Positions 16,861 through 25,535 of a stretch of 64,000 bases of DNA are shown here, piece after piece. The DNA is from Actinomycetota bacterium (GTDB lineage: Bacteria; Actinomycetota; Acidimicrobiia; Acidimicrobiales; Ilumatobacteraceae): contig WLIV01000003.1 of the NCBI GenBank assembly GCA_009702045.1, positions 131,591 to 195,590 of the forward strand, in the 5' to 3' direction. The stretch's first letter is position 1; each line of letters begins with the position of its first letter. The position numbers and the translations under genes were made by a program. The notes under the pieces are model-generated. The model was not told the DNA's origin and did no database searches. It saw only the letters and a list, made by a program, of their open reading frames with translations.

Positions 16861-16913
16861 GTTCATGTCGCGGGGCTGACCCCGAAATCTGCGGTCAGCC
16901 CCGCGACATGAAC
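16861..16913. terminator. Perfect 21-bp-stem hairpin between convergent genes
   Basis: Arms 16861-16881 and 16893-16913 are perfectly complementary around an 11-base loop. It lies between the thioesterase (+) and methyltransferase (-) stops, so it can end transcription from both sides. There is no U tract. The arm sequence is related to the palindrome at 2202-2254, so it may also be a copy of a dispersed element. Confidence 0.75.
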
Positions 16914-16936
16914 CGGGTGTTCTGGCGGAAGCCGGC

Positions 16937-18121
16937 TCAGGGGAGCGGGATGCTGGCGAGGAGGCGGGGGTTGAGGCGGACCGCATTGGCGGACAGGCCG
17001 CTGCCGGCAGCGTGATGGCGCACCCATTCGAGTGCGGCGTCGGACTCCAGCACCGACAGCACCCGCTCGGGTTGCCCGGTGGTGCAGGTGATCACCGGGA
17101 CGGAGGGCAGCCACTCGCCGCGCACATCGTGTACGGCCTCGATCACCTTCGTCTGGTTGGCGATGAGGATCTTGGGCACGAGTCGTTCGCCCGCCCAGCG
17201 TTGCAGCGCAGGGGACAACCGGTCGAGCGCCACACGCGGCGCGGCGTACTGCTGCTTGGCGAAGCGCACCGGCCGTTCGCCCCAGCGGCACACGCCCGGG
17301 TCGATCAGCCCGCTGGTGACGAGGGGCGGGCCGTCCATGTCGTCGCCGACGGCACCGACCAACCCGTAGTACTGGTCGCGGAAGTCGACGGTGAAGCGGG
17401 CGATGTCGCCCAGCACCGGGCCGTCGTGCGCAGCCATGGAAGTACCGGCGAGTAGTCCGCTCCACGAGGCGGGCATGTCCATCGGCGCCACCACGTCGAA
17501 CGACGGTCCGAACGCTCGCCGCACCGGCCCCGGCGCGCCACCGACCTCCCACACGCCAGCCCACACGCGCACGTTGGCGTCGAACATCAACGTCGGCGAC
17601 CACCACATCCAGCGCAGCGCGGCAGCACCGTCGACTGTCGCACGGATGGCCGCTGCGTCGCGGGCCGACAACAACGACTGGGGGAGGACCAGCCCGACGC
17701 GGCCGCCCGGTCGGGCGAGGCGCACCGCAAGCGCGAGAAACTCGGCGGCGGCGTCGGCGTACGGTCCGCCACCGAACTGCGAGCGACCACCGCGTGTCGT
17801 GACCCGCGAAAGTTGGTTGAGGAACGGGGGGTTGCCGATGACGACGTCGAACTGCTGCCCGCCCCAGTCGCGGCTCAGCGAGTCGTCGTGCACGAAGCCA
17901 CCGCCGGCCGCCGTGGCCGCATCGATGTCGACGCCCGTCTGCTCCGGTAGCGCCGTAGCGCGCAGGAATCGGCCGTCCCCGCAGGCCGGGTCGAGCACCG
18001 TGCGCGCCCCCGCGAACAGGGTCTCGCGCACCACCGCTTCCACCAACGATGCAGGGGTGTACCACGCTCCGAGTTGCTTGCGCGTGGCCGGCCCCGCGGT
18101 GCCACGTTGGGGATCGCTCAC
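16937..18121 (-). CDS. Solitary N6-type DNA methyltransferase
   Basis: 394 residues from the GTG at 18121. [15 protein letters not shown] is the YTP motif that opens N6-adenine methylases of the HsdM/Eco57I class; [13 protein letters not shown] is SAM-binding motif I and [13 protein letters not shown] is catalytic motif IV (NPPF). The C-terminal about 150 residues ([37 protein letters not shown]) look like a target-recognition region. No restriction endonuclease, specificity subunit or phage-defence gene adjoins it, so it appears to be an orphan methylase. It diverges from coaA with 24 bases between the starts. Confidence 0.85.
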   Translation of the reverse strand: MSDPQRGTAGPATRKQLGAWYTPASLVEAVVRETLFAGARTVLDPACGDGRFLRATALPEQTGVDIDAATAAGGGFVHDDSLSRDWGGQQFDVVIGNPPFLNQLSRVTTRGGRSQFGGGPYADAAAEFLALAVRLARPGGRVGLVLPQSLLSARDAAAIRATVDGAAALRWMWWSPTLMFDANVRVWAGVWEVGGAPGPVRRAFGPSFDVVAPMDMPASWSGLLAGTSMAAHDGPVLGDIARFTVDFRDQYYGLVGAVGDDMDGPPLVTSGLIDPGVCRWGERPVRFAKQQYAAPRVALDRLSPALQRWAGERLVPKILIANQTKVIEAVHDVRGEWLPSVPVITCTTGQPERVLSVLESDAALEWVRHHAAGSGLSANAVRLNPRLLASIPLP

Positions 18122-18131
18122 GCGGTCAGCG

Positions 18132-18137
18132 TAGGGT
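18132..18137 (+). promoter_or_regulatory. -10 box (TAGGGT) for coaA, probably leaderless
   Basis: TAGGGT ends 8 bases before the GTG at 18146; no ribosome-binding site precedes it. It lies within the 24-base gap to the divergent methyltransferase start, so the two promoters overlap. Confidence 0.5.
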
Positions 18138-18145
18138 TTCACCTC

Positions 18146-19099
18146 GTGACGTCCTCGGACTCCAGTGGAGCCGCCGCCCGCTATCTCTCCTTCGAGCGCG
18201 ACCAGTGGGCCGCGCTCCGTGCCGCAACGCCGCTGACGCTCAGCGCGGACGACCTCGAGTCGCTGCGCGGCATCAACGAACGCATCGACCTCGAGGAGGT
18301 AGCGGCGATCTACTTGCCGCTCACCCGGCTGCTCAACCTGTACGTCGCGGCCACCCAGAACCTGCACAAGGCATCGGCCGCGTTCCTCGGCACGCTTGCC
18401 CCGAAGGTGCCGTACGTGATCGGCGTGGCCGGCAGCGTCGCCGTCGGCAAGAGCACCTTTGCTCGTGTGCTGCAGACACTTCTTGCCCGTTGGCCGGATC
18501 ACCCGAAGGTCGATCTCGTCACCACCGACGGCTTCCTGCACCCCAACCGGGTGTTGGAAGAGCGTGGCATCATGAACCGCAAGGGCTTCCCGGAGAGCTA
18601 CGACACTCGCCGCCTGCTGCAGTTCCTGCGCGACCTGAAGAGCGGCGCAGAAGAGGCGACGGCTCCGGTGTACAGCCATGTGGTGTACGACATCGTCGAG
18701 GGCGAGCAGGTGATGGTGCGCCGGCCCGACATCGTCATCGTCGAGGGTCTCAACATGTTGCAGGTCGGCTCACCCGACGGCAGCGCGGTCAATGAGTTCG
18801 TCAGCGACTACTTCGACTTCTCGATCTACATCGATGCGGATGTGAATGACATCGAGGAGTTCTACGTGCGTCGCTTCCTGACGCTGTACGAGACGGTGTT
18901 CCAAGACTCTGAGAGTTTCTTCCGGCACTACGCACACCTCACTCGCACGGAGGCTGAGCAGGAAGCCCGACGTATCTGGCGCGAGATCAACGGCAAGAAC
19001 CTGCGCGAGAACATCGAGCCCACCAAGGCGCGTGCCAGCCTGATGCTGAACAAGGGCCGCGACCATCGCGTGACGTGCGTCAAGCTGAGGCGCCTGTGA
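18146..19099 (+). CDS. coaA: Type I pantothenate kinase
   Basis: 317 residues. Phosphorylates pantothenate, the first step of coenzyme A synthesis. The Walker A loop is GSVAVGKS (residues 96-103); [23 protein letters not shown] and EGLNMLQ are CoaA hallmarks. Length is normal for the family. The GTG at 18146 fits the start of the conserved region and a -10 box just upstream. It overlaps the following lipoprotein gene (GTGA). Confidence 0.95.
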   Translation: MTSSDSSGAAARYLSFERDQWAALRAATPLTLSADDLESLRGINERIDLEEVAAIYLPLTRLLNLYVAATQNLHKASAAFLGTLAPKVPYVIGVAGSVAVGKSTFARVLQTLLARWPDHPKVDLVTTDGFLHPNRVLEERGIMNRKGFPESYDTRRLLQFLRDLKSGAEEATAPVYSHVVYDIVEGEQVMVRRPDIVIVEGLNMLQVGSPDGSAVNEFVSDYFDFSIYIDADVNDIEEFYVRRFLTLYETVFQDSESFFRHYAHLTRTEAEQEARRIWREINGKNLRENIEPTKARASLMLNKGRDHRVTCVKLRRL

Positions 19100-19620
19100 G
19101 GCGTGTCGCCACGCTGATGGTGGTCGGCGCAATGGCACTGGGCGCGTGCGGCGGCGACAGCGAAGCCAAGGTGCAGCCGTACGACCACGCGCCCGTCCCG
19201 GCGGTGCCCGACCACACACACGAGGTTGTCGCGGTGGGCGCGCAGGCCGACGGTGACTACTGGGCAACAGCCACGGGAAGCGACACTCTCGCTGGCACGG
19301 TGTCGTTCACGTTGGTGCAGGTCTTCTTCGGACCAGCGTGCACGGCGGCGTTGGGGGTCGATCAATGCGATGGCGACATGGGTGTGAAGTCTGAGCCGAC
19401 CCTGACGGTGACGGCCACGGCGGCGAACCTGATGAGCATCAGCGTGGTCGCCGCCAACCGGCAGAACTACGCCGTCCCCGGCTCGGAGTTGGCGTCGCTC
19501 GTCGGCGGCAACCCACCCGGGGCGCAGGCTCCCGCCGAGTACACCTACCAGCAGTTCCCATTCCTGGTGACCGTGGAAGGTGGCGTCGTCACCGAGGCCC
19601 ACCAGATCTGGATGCCCTAA
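19096..19620 (+). CDS. Small secreted lipoprotein, unknown
   Basis: 174 residues. Signal [18 protein letters not shown] gives Cys at about residue 17. The mature part has [29 protein letters not shown] and several Thr/Val-rich strands, probably a beta-rich fold; no family recognised. The GTG overlaps the coaA stop, so it is translated from the coaA message, though a link to CoA synthesis is not implied. A repeat-rich 158-base gap follows. Confidence 0.75.
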   Translation: MRRVATLMVVGAMALGACGGDSEAKVQPYDHAPVPAVPDHTHEVVAVGAQADGDYWATATGSDTLAGTVSFTLVQVFFGPACTAALGVDQCDGDMGVKSEPTLTVTATAANLMSISVVAANRQNYAVPGSELASLVGGNPPGAQAPAEYTYQQFPFLVTVEGGVVTEAHQIWMP

Positions 19621-19631
19621 CCCCCCCACAC

Positions 19632-19775
19632 GGTGCGAGTGCCTGGGCCCCGGCCCGAGTGCCAGAGCGCGCCCGAGTGCTACGTGACACCCGGGGTGTC
19701 ACTCCCCACTCGGGTGCGCATGTGCCACTCGCACCGGGGGCCTGGCACTCGCACCGGGGGCCTGGCACTCGCACC
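19632..19775. repeat. Block of GAGTGCC / GGCACTC direct and inverted repeats
   Basis: The gap between the lipoprotein and HAD genes carries three forward cores (19637, 19657, 19675) and, inverted, GGCACTCGCACC at 19744-19755 and 19764-19775 with a near copy at 19724. The right half is a 20-bp tandem repeat, and GGTGCGAGTGCC at 19632-19643 is the exact reverse complement of its core. It can fold into alternative hairpins between two convergent genes and may terminate both. Confidence 0.75.
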
Positions 19776-19778
19776 GGG

Positions 19779-20468
19779 TTAGGGGAGGGTGAGCCAGGCC
19801 GGGAGGTCGGCGATCGAGGCCAGGTCGGCGAAGTGCTCGTCGTGCTCGACGTGTTCGAGTTCCCACAGCAACGGGTATGGGACGTGCACGGCCGTACCAC
19901 CGAGGGCCATCACCGGCAGGATGTCGCTGCGCACGCTGTTGCCCACCATGCACACGCGGGTGGGGTCGACGCCCATACGAGCGAACACTCGGGCATACGT
20001 GCCGGGGTCTTTCTCGAGCAGGATCTCGACATGCTCGAAATGGTGGGCGAGGCCACTGGTCTGCACCTTGTGTGTCTGGTGGACGAGGTCGCCCTTGGTG
20101 ATCAGCGCCAGTGGGTAGTGGCGCCCGACCAGAGTGAGCACCTCGGAAACGTTCGACAGCAGACGCACCGGCTCGGTGAGGTGAGCTCGGATCATCTCCA
20201 TCAGCTGAGCGATGACCTCGATGGGCACTGCGCCGTCGGTGATGGAGATCGCCGCTTCGACAGCGGACAAGCCGAACGCCTTCACGCCATAGCCGAGCAC
20301 CGAGAGGTTCTTGCGCTCCACGGCGGTGAGCGCGGCTCTCACGTCGATGCCCTCAGGTGCGTACGGGGCAACGAGATCCACGAAGCGCAGTTCGCCGGCG
20401 GTGAAGCGATCCTCGCTGTGCCACAGCGTGTCGTCTGCGTCGAACGCGATGATGTCGAACGATCTCAC
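19779..20468 (-). CDS. HAD-superfamily hydrolase
   Basis: 229 residues from the GTG at 20468. Motif I FDADDTLWHSED carries the nucleophile and acid/base Asp pair; motif II is LITKGD; motif III and IV are ILLEKDPGTYARVF and MVGNSVRSDILPVMALGG. A C1-type helical cap lies between motifs I and II. It is probably a small-molecule phosphatase. It ends a three-gene operon with an HTH protein and a thiamine-binding-family protein, so a phosphorylated vitamin intermediate is a reasonable guess but not shown. Confidence 0.88.
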   Translation of the reverse strand: MRSFDIIAFDADDTLWHSEDRFTAGELRFVDLVAPYAPEGIDVRAALTAVERKNLSVLGYGVKAFGLSAVEAAISITDGAVPIEVIAQLMEMIRAHLTEPVRLLSNVSEVLTLVGRHYPLALITKGDLVHQTHKVQTSGLAHHFEHVEILLEKDPGTYARVFARMGVDPTRVCMVGNSVRSDILPVMALGGTAVHVPYPLLWELEHVEHDEHFADLASIADLPAWLTLP

Positions 20469-20476
20469 TGCAGGCC

Positions 20477-20842
20477 TCAGCGGTGCAGCGCGTTGAGGTA
20501 GTTGTAGACAGTGATGCGGCTGACGCCCATCGCATCGGCGACATCCTCCACCGCGCGACGCAGGATGAACGCTCCCCGATCGTCGAGCAGGCGGATGGCC
20601 TTCTGTTTCTCTTCGCGACTGAGCGTGGGGAGCGGAGCGCCCATCTCGCGCTCCACGGCCTCGATCAGACGGTCGAGTGCGCCGTGCAACGGTGCTGGCC
20701 GGACGGCGGCGATCACGGCGCCCTCCCACCGCAGCGGCAGATCTCCCGGTTCACGGTCTTCGGCGGCGACGAGTGATGCACCCAGTGCCTCGACGATCGG
20801 CTTCACCGAGAGCACCAGTGGATGGCGCGGCAGTTTGTTCAC
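20477..20842 (-). CDS. Short HTH regulator (HTH_22, YheO-like C-terminus)
   Basis: 121 residues. The C-terminal half, LSREEKQKAIRLLDDRGAF then AVEDVADAMGVSRITVYNY, is the HTH_22 domain known from YheO/DauR regulators. The PAS-like ligand domain that normally precedes it is absent; instead there are about 70 residues with LPLRWEGAVIAAVRPAPLHG. Its ATG overlaps the stop of the thiamine-binding-family gene upstream, and the HAD gene follows after 8 bases, so it may control its own operon. Confidence 0.83.
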   Translation of the reverse strand: MNKLPRHPLVLSVKPIVEALGASLVAAEDREPGDLPLRWEGAVIAAVRPAPLHGALDRLIEAVEREMGAPLPTLSREEKQKAIRLLDDRGAFILRRAVEDVADAMGVSRITVYNYLNALHR

Positions 20843-21090
20843 GCCGGCGTCTCCGTGCCAGAGATCCGCTCAGCGTGCAGGCTGACGTGCGTGGCTCCGT
20901 GGGCAAATGCCTGCGCCAAGATGGCCCCCGACACCTCGGCGACGTTCAGCGGGCTGACGACGACCGACGATCCGAACGGCCCGAACTCGACGACCAATCC
21001 CAGTGCCTCCACGGCCTGGATCGCGGCGGTGACGTGCGGACCCGGTTTGCCCTCGTGGAAGGGCTCGATCGTGAACTCCAGCAGCAGCAC
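20839..21090 (-). CDS. Thiamine-binding (MTH1187/YkoF-type) family protein
   Basis: 83 residues. LLLEFTIEPFHEGKPGPHV, a central GLVVEFGPFG and a final ferredoxin-like strand match the Thiamine_BP/DUF77 (MTH1187) family, a small fold that binds thiamine or related ligands as oligomers. The GTG at 21090 has TACCAT 7 bases upstream on the minus strand. It starts the operon with the HTH and HAD genes. Confidence 0.8.
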   Translation of the reverse strand: MLLLEFTIEPFHEGKPGPHVTAAIQAVEALGLVVEFGPFGSSVVVSPLNVAEVSGAILAQAFAHGATHVSLHAERISGTETPA

Positions 21091-21097
21091 GCTTGCG

Positions 21098-21103
21098 ATG
21101 GTA
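21098..21103 (-). promoter_or_regulatory. -10 box (TACCAT) for the thiamine-binding/HTH/HAD operon
   Basis: On the minus strand TACCAT ends 7 bases before the GTG at 21090, again fitting a leaderless mRNA. It lies directly after the stop of the oxidoreductase gene. Confidence 0.45.
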
Positions 21104-21108
21104 GCGAG

Positions 21109-22797
21109 TCAGCCGGGGTGTTGGTCCCGTCGCTGGCGGAGCGACTGCACGCGCTCGGCTCGCTTGGCCCGCAACTGCGCTCCGCGGCTGTACTCCAACG
21201 GGTCGAATGGGTCCGGGTCGGCGGGGACCGAGGCAGGGTCGACCAGCTGGGTACCCATGTACATCTCCACGATCAGCGGCCGGTCGAGGATCTTGCTCGC
21301 GCAGAACACCCCACCGGTGACGGCACCGGCGATGCCGTGGCCCGACGTCGTGTTCGCGCCGACGACCCACAGCCCCTCGATCTCGGTGCGGTGGTCGGGC
21401 CGGTCGTCACCCACCTGATCGGGGGAGTGCATATAGCCGTAACTGGTACCGCCGCTGCTGTGCGTGTAGCGCTCGTGCGACAGCGTCGTGGCGGTCTCGA
21501 CATGCACGATGTGGTCGCGGAACGGCCCCAGCACGGTCTCGGCGGCGTCGATCAGCCGGTCCTGCAGTTCCTGTTTGCGTGCCCGGTAGGCCGGGTTACG
21601 GCGATAGAGCTCGCCATCCGTCGGGCCGCTGTCGACGCCCCAGAACTCGTAGCCGCGCGGTGCCAGCGTCATGATCTGGAAGTTCGTGTGGCCAGGCGGG
21701 CATAGCTCGTGGTTGTCGGGGTCCTTGCGCGAGGCGAGTGCGATGTAGGCGAAGGGCACCTGGCTGTCGGGCAGGTGGCCCTCATCGAGTTCGGCGTACA
21801 ACTCGTCGGTGCGGTAGTCGGGGAACACGAAGTAGTTGGTGTTCGGCCCGTCGAGCATCGTGTCGACGACCACGTACGTGCACACCAGGCCGAGCGTCAT
21901 CTGCGCCTGCTGGGCCCATGCCAACGTTGCTGGCAACACATGCTCGCGGCCCACGAGGTGGTTGATCGTGCGACGGTAGTCGGCGTTGCTGACCACGATC
22001 GGGGCGCGCAGTTCGCTGCCATCCTCCAGTCGCACGCCACGCGCGGCGCCACGCTCGATGATCACGCGGTCCACGGGAGCCAGCGTGCGCACCTCGCCGC
22101 CACAGGCCTCGATCACCTGGATCAGCCGGGCGGCGATCATCTGACCGCCACCTTCCGGGTAGAACGCGCCGCTCATGTAGTGATGGATGATCCCGGCGTG
22201 CATCGCGACCGCCGTCTGCTGCGGCCCACCGGCGTACAGGCCGCTCCAGTGGTCGATCGTCGCACGCACCTTGTCGGAGAGTTCGCTCTCGTCGAACAAC
22301 TCACTCAGCGGGCGACGCGCCCACAACTCGAACGTAGGACGCTCGCCACCGAAGACATCGCGGCTCTCCTCGGCCACCTTGCGCAGGGTCTGCACGCACC
22401 GCTCGACGCCGGCCTTCTCGGCGGGGAACTGCTCGACGAGGCGCTGCTCGTATTCGTCCCAACCGGCGGGCACGCGGAACGTGAAGTCGGGGAAGTGCAG
22501 CGTGTCGAACCCGTCTGCGTCGAGCGGGCGGAACTGCAGTCGGTCGCCGATGCCGAGGCTGGCGAAGATCGTGGGGAACAGCCCGCCCGGTTGGCACTCG
22601 CCGATGTAGTGCACCCCGACGTCGAACTCGTACCAGTCGTCACCGTGATGGCGCCGGAACACCTGAGTGTTGCCACCGGCGACGTCGTGGCGCTCGAGCA
22701 CCAGCACCCGCTTGCCTGTGCTCCCGAGGCAGGCGGCGGTGGTGAGCCCGCCCGGCCCCGATCCGACGACGATCGCATCCCACGACTCGGTTGTCAT
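21109..22797 (-). CDS. Phytoene-desaturase/carotenoid-isomerase-like FAD oxidoreductase
   Basis: 562 residues from the ATG at 22797. The dinucleotide site VVGSGPGGLTTAACL (GxGxxG) and LERHDVAGGNT are followed by FDVGVHYIGE, YPEGGGQMIAARL and the C-terminal FAD signature GLWVVGANTTSGHGIAGAV. This is the amine-oxidase/phytoene-desaturase superfamily, nearest to CrtI/CrtISO and retinol-saturase-like members. No carotenoid synthesis genes adjoin it, so the substrate is open. It starts 10 bases after the meaA stop and is probably co-transcribed with it. Confidence 0.87.
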   Translation of the reverse strand: MTTESWDAIVVGSGPGGLTTAACLGSTGKRVLVLERHDVAGGNTQVFRRHHGDDWYEFDVGVHYIGECQPGGLFPTIFASLGIGDRLQFRPLDADGFDTLHFPDFTFRVPAGWDEYEQRLVEQFPAEKAGVERCVQTLRKVAEESRDVFGGERPTFELWARRPLSELFDESELSDKVRATIDHWSGLYAGGPQQTAVAMHAGIIHHYMSGAFYPEGGGQMIAARLIQVIEACGGEVRTLAPVDRVIIERGAARGVRLEDGSELRAPIVVSNADYRRTINHLVGREHVLPATLAWAQQAQMTLGLVCTYVVVDTMLDGPNTNYFVFPDYRTDELYAELDEGHLPDSQVPFAYIALASRKDPDNHELCPPGHTNFQIMTLAPRGYEFWGVDSGPTDGELYRRNPAYRARKQELQDRLIDAAETVLGPFRDHIVHVETATTLSHERYTHSSGGTSYGYMHSPDQVGDDRPDHRTEIEGLWVVGANTTSGHGIAGAVTGGVFCASKILDRPLIVEMYMGTQLVDPASVPADPDPFDPLEYSRGAQLRAKRAERVQSLRQRRDQHPG

Positions 22798-22807
22798 GGC
22801 ACCAGTC

Positions 22808-24766
22808 TTACGACGAACGGTGGGCGGCGGCGAGATGGGCGACGTCGTCCATGATCTTGGCCAGTTGGAAGTCCTTCGGCGTGTAGACCGCAGCGACGCC
22901 GGCATCGAGCAAACGCTGGCGGTCGGCCTCGGGGATGATGCCGCCAACCACGACCGGTGTGTCGAGACCGATCGCCCGCAGACCGTCGACGACGGCGGGC
23001 ACGAGTGACAGGTGCGATCCGGAGAGGATGGAGAGGCCGACCACATCGGGGTCTTCGTCGCGGGCGCTGGCCACGATCTGCTCGGGCGTGAGGCGGATAC
23101 CGCTGTAGACGACTTCCATACCGGCATCGCGGGCTGCGACGGCGATTTGCTCGGCACCGTTGCTGTGTCCGTCGAGCCCCGGTTTGGCGACGAGGAATCG
23201 TGGCGGGCCGCCGACCATCGTCTTCACGTACTCGGCCACGGCCGCCAGCTCTCCGACGCGGCGACCGACCGCAGCGTTCACACCAGTCGGTGCCCGGAAT
23301 TCGCCGAACACATCGCGCAACACTGCCGACCATTCCCCCGTCGTGCCACCGACCTTGGCCAGCACGATCGATGGATCGACGATGTTGGTGCCGTCGATTG
23401 CCGCCGCGCGCAGTGCGTCGAGCGCCGACTGCACCGCGCTGTTGTCGCGTTCGGCGCGCCAGCGGGCGACCTCGGTCTTCAACTGTGCTTCGATCGCCGG
23501 GTCGATGGTGAGGATGTTGCCCGGTGTGTCGAGCGGCGAGGGTTCGGTCTCGGTGAACGCGTTCACACCCACCACCAACTGGTCGCCGGATTCGATACGA
23601 CGCGTCCGCTCGGCCATCGAACGTACGAGGCGACCCTTCAGCTCGTCGACCGCAGCGAACGCGCCACCCAACGACAGCACGTCCTGCAGTTCGACCCACG
23701 CGGCGTCGCGCAGTTCGGTGGTCTTGGCCTCGATCACGGTGCTGCCGTCGAACAGGTCGCCGTACTCAAGTAGATCGGTCTCGAACGCCAGCACCTGCTG
23801 CATCCGCAACGACCACTGCTGATCCCACGGGCGCGGCAACCCCAGCGCCTCGTTCCACGCCGGCAACTGCACACTGCGTGCTCGTGCCCGCTTGGAGAGC
23901 GTGACCGCCAACATCTCCAACACGATGCGCTGGATGTTGTTCTCCGGTTGCGCCTCGGTCAGGCCCAACGAGTTGACCTGCACCCCGTAGCGAAAGCGGC
24001 GAGCCTTGTCGTCGGTGATGCCGTAGCGCTCAAGACCGATGCGGTCCCACAGCTCGCTGAACGCCCGCAGCTTGCAGATCTCCTCCACGAAACGGATGCC
24101 AGCGTTGACGAAGAACGAGATGCTGGCGAACACCTGGGCGAACTGCTCAGGCGGCACCTGACCGCTATCGCGCACTGTGTCCAACACATCGATCGCTGTC
24201 GCCAGCGAGAACGCGATCTCCTGCACCGGTGTCGCGCCAGCTTCCTGCAGGTGGTAACTGCACACGTTCATCGGGTTCCACTTCGGCGCGTGCTGTGCGC
24301 ACCAGGCCACCATGTCGACGATCAACCGTCGCGACGGTGCCGGCGGGAAGATGTACGTGCCGCGCGACAGATACTCCTTGACGATGTCGTTCTGGGTCGT
24401 ACCCCGCAGCGCGCTCGACGGCACACCTTGCTCGTCGGCATTCGCGACGTACAACGCGAACAACCAGGCAGCCGGAGCGTTGATGGTCATCGACGTGTTC
24501 ATCTGCCCCGGCGGAATATCACGCAATAACGCACGCATATGACCCAGGTGCACCACCGGTACACCCACCTTGCCGACCTCGCCATGGGCCAACACATGAT
24601 CTGGGTCGTACCCGGTCTGCGTCGGCAAGTCGAACGCGATCGACAGACCCGTCTGCCCCTTGGCCAAGTTCGTGCGATACAACTCGTTCGACGCCTCGGG
24701 GGAGGAATGCCCCGAGTACGTTCGCATCAACCAGGGTTCGTCTCGTTGCCGTTCGTCCCTCGTCAT
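22808..24766 (-). CDS. meaA: MeaA-type (ethylmalonyl-CoA) adenosylcobalamin mutase
   Basis: 652 residues from the ATG at 24766. The N-terminal mutase domain has WLMRTYSGHSSPEASNELY, NLAKGQTGLSIAFDLPTQTG and NPMNVCSYHLQEAGATP, diagnostic of MeaA/Ecm rather than classic methylmalonyl-CoA mutase. The C-terminal B12 domain has LDGHSNGAEQIAV (DxHxxG with the cobalt-ligating His) and SILSGSHLSLVP. It rearranges ethylmalonyl-CoA (or isobutyryl-type) to methylsuccinyl-CoA, a step of the ethylmalonyl-CoA pathway; crotonyl-CoA reductase and other partners are not in this window. ATG 24766 is preferred to GTG 24784 because TAACAAT sits just upstream. Confidence 0.93.
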   Translation of the reverse strand: MTRDERQRDEPWLMRTYSGHSSPEASNELYRTNLAKGQTGLSIAFDLPTQTGYDPDHVLAHGEVGKVGVPVVHLGHMRALLRDIPPGQMNTSMTINAPAAWLFALYVANADEQGVPSSALRGTTQNDIVKEYLSRGTYIFPPAPSRRLIVDMVAWCAQHAPKWNPMNVCSYHLQEAGATPVQEIAFSLATAIDVLDTVRDSGQVPPEQFAQVFASISFFVNAGIRFVEEICKLRAFSELWDRIGLERYGITDDKARRFRYGVQVNSLGLTEAQPENNIQRIVLEMLAVTLSKRARARSVQLPAWNEALGLPRPWDQQWSLRMQQVLAFETDLLEYGDLFDGSTVIEAKTTELRDAAWVELQDVLSLGGAFAAVDELKGRLVRSMAERTRRIESGDQLVVGVNAFTETEPSPLDTPGNILTIDPAIEAQLKTEVARWRAERDNSAVQSALDALRAAAIDGTNIVDPSIVLAKVGGTTGEWSAVLRDVFGEFRAPTGVNAAVGRRVGELAAVAEYVKTMVGGPPRFLVAKPGLDGHSNGAEQIAVAARDAGMEVVYSGIRLTPEQIVASARDEDPDVVGLSILSGSHLSLVPAVVDGLRAIGLDTPVVVGGIIPEADRQRLLDAGVAAVYTPKDFQLAKIMDDVAHLAAAHRSS

Positions 24767-24784
24767 TCGTCCATTGTTACCCAC

Positions 24785-24805
24785 GGGTAGCGAGCCCCGC
24801 TACCC
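24785..24805. terminator. Hairpin between aat and meaA
   Basis: GGGTAGCG (24785-24792) pairs perfectly with CGCTACCC (24798-24805) around a 5-base loop, placed after the aat stop and just before meaA, both minus strand. There is no T tract, so efficiency is uncertain. Confidence 0.5.
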
Positions 24806-24822
24806 CAGCCCTGCCAGGGCGC

Positions 24823-25476
24823 TCAGCAGGTGGCGGCGGCGACGCGGCGGAGGTAGTCGGTGCGCGAGATGTCGACGACGCCGAGGGTGGCGAGGTGATC
24901 GGTGGTCCACTGCACATCGAACAGTTGGCCACCCGTCTCGCGCAGCCACTGCACTGCGGCCGCGACGGCGACCTTTGACGCGTCGGTGCCGGCGGGTGGG
25001 TCGGCGTGGAACATCGACTCACCGGCGAACAGACCCTTGATGCGCACGCCGTACAGGCCACCCACCAGCACCTCGTCGCGGAACACCTCGATGCTGTGGG
25101 CCCAGCCCATCTCGTGCAGTCGGCCGTAGGCGGCGATGAACTCGTCGTTGATCCACCCATGCGGGCGGCGCGGATCGCCACAGCGGCGCATCACGTCGGT
25201 GAAGCAAGTGTCGAGACGCACCTCGAAGCGGCTGAGCGACCTACTCAGCGACCGCGAGACGTGCAGCCCGTCGAGCGGCAGGATGCCCCGTGGGTCAGGC
25301 GACCACCACCCGATCCGGCGTGTGCCGAGGGGCATGGGGAACAGCCCGCCTCGGTATGCAGCCAGCAGCGTGCCCGGCTCGAGATCGGCGCCGACGGCCA
25401 CCAGACCGTGCTCGTCAGCGACCGCGGGAGACGGAAGTCGCCACCGTGTCGGTTCGGGTTCGATCAGCTGCTTCAC
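24823..25476 (-). CDS. aat: Leucyl/phenylalanyl-tRNA-protein transferase
   Basis: 217 residues, usual for the family. It adds Leu or Phe to the N-terminus of proteins bearing basic N-termini, marking them for ClpS/ClpAP-type degradation (N-degron pathway). Diagnostic segments are LLAAYRGGLFPMPL, GWWSPDPRGILPL, WINDEFIAAYGRLHEMGWAHS, GLFAGESMFH and LFDVQWTTDHLATLG. GTG start at 25476 with an AAGGTGG sequence upstream. It diverges from fhaA across 59 bases. Confidence 0.95.
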   Translation of the reverse strand: MKQLIEPEPTRWRLPSPAVADEHGLVAVGADLEPGTLLAAYRGGLFPMPLGTRRIGWWSPDPRGILPLDGLHVSRSLSRSLSRFEVRLDTCFTDVMRRCGDPRRPHGWINDEFIAAYGRLHEMGWAHSIEVFRDEVLVGGLYGVRIKGLFAGESMFHADPPAGTDASKVAVAAAVQWLRETGGQLFDVQWTTDHLATLGVVDISRTDYLRRVAAATC

Positions 25477-25519
25477 GCCCCCACCTTCGCGCGCACCCCT
25501 CTGTATCGTGATCGACCAC

Positions 25520-25525
25520 TAACCT
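25520..25525 (+). promoter_or_regulatory. -10 box (TAACCT) for the fhaA-pbpA operon
   Basis: TAACCT ends 10 bases before the fhaA ATG, giving an expected untranslated leader of only a few bases; there is no Shine-Dalgarno sequence. Confidence 0.4.
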
Positions 25526-25535
25526 GCACGTCGTC

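Noticed and set aside
22798-22804. TAAGACT before the phytoene-desaturase-like gene as an independent leaderless promoter
   Set aside because: It falls in the 10-base gap and last codons of meaA on the same strand, so co-transcription explains expression and the match may be chance.
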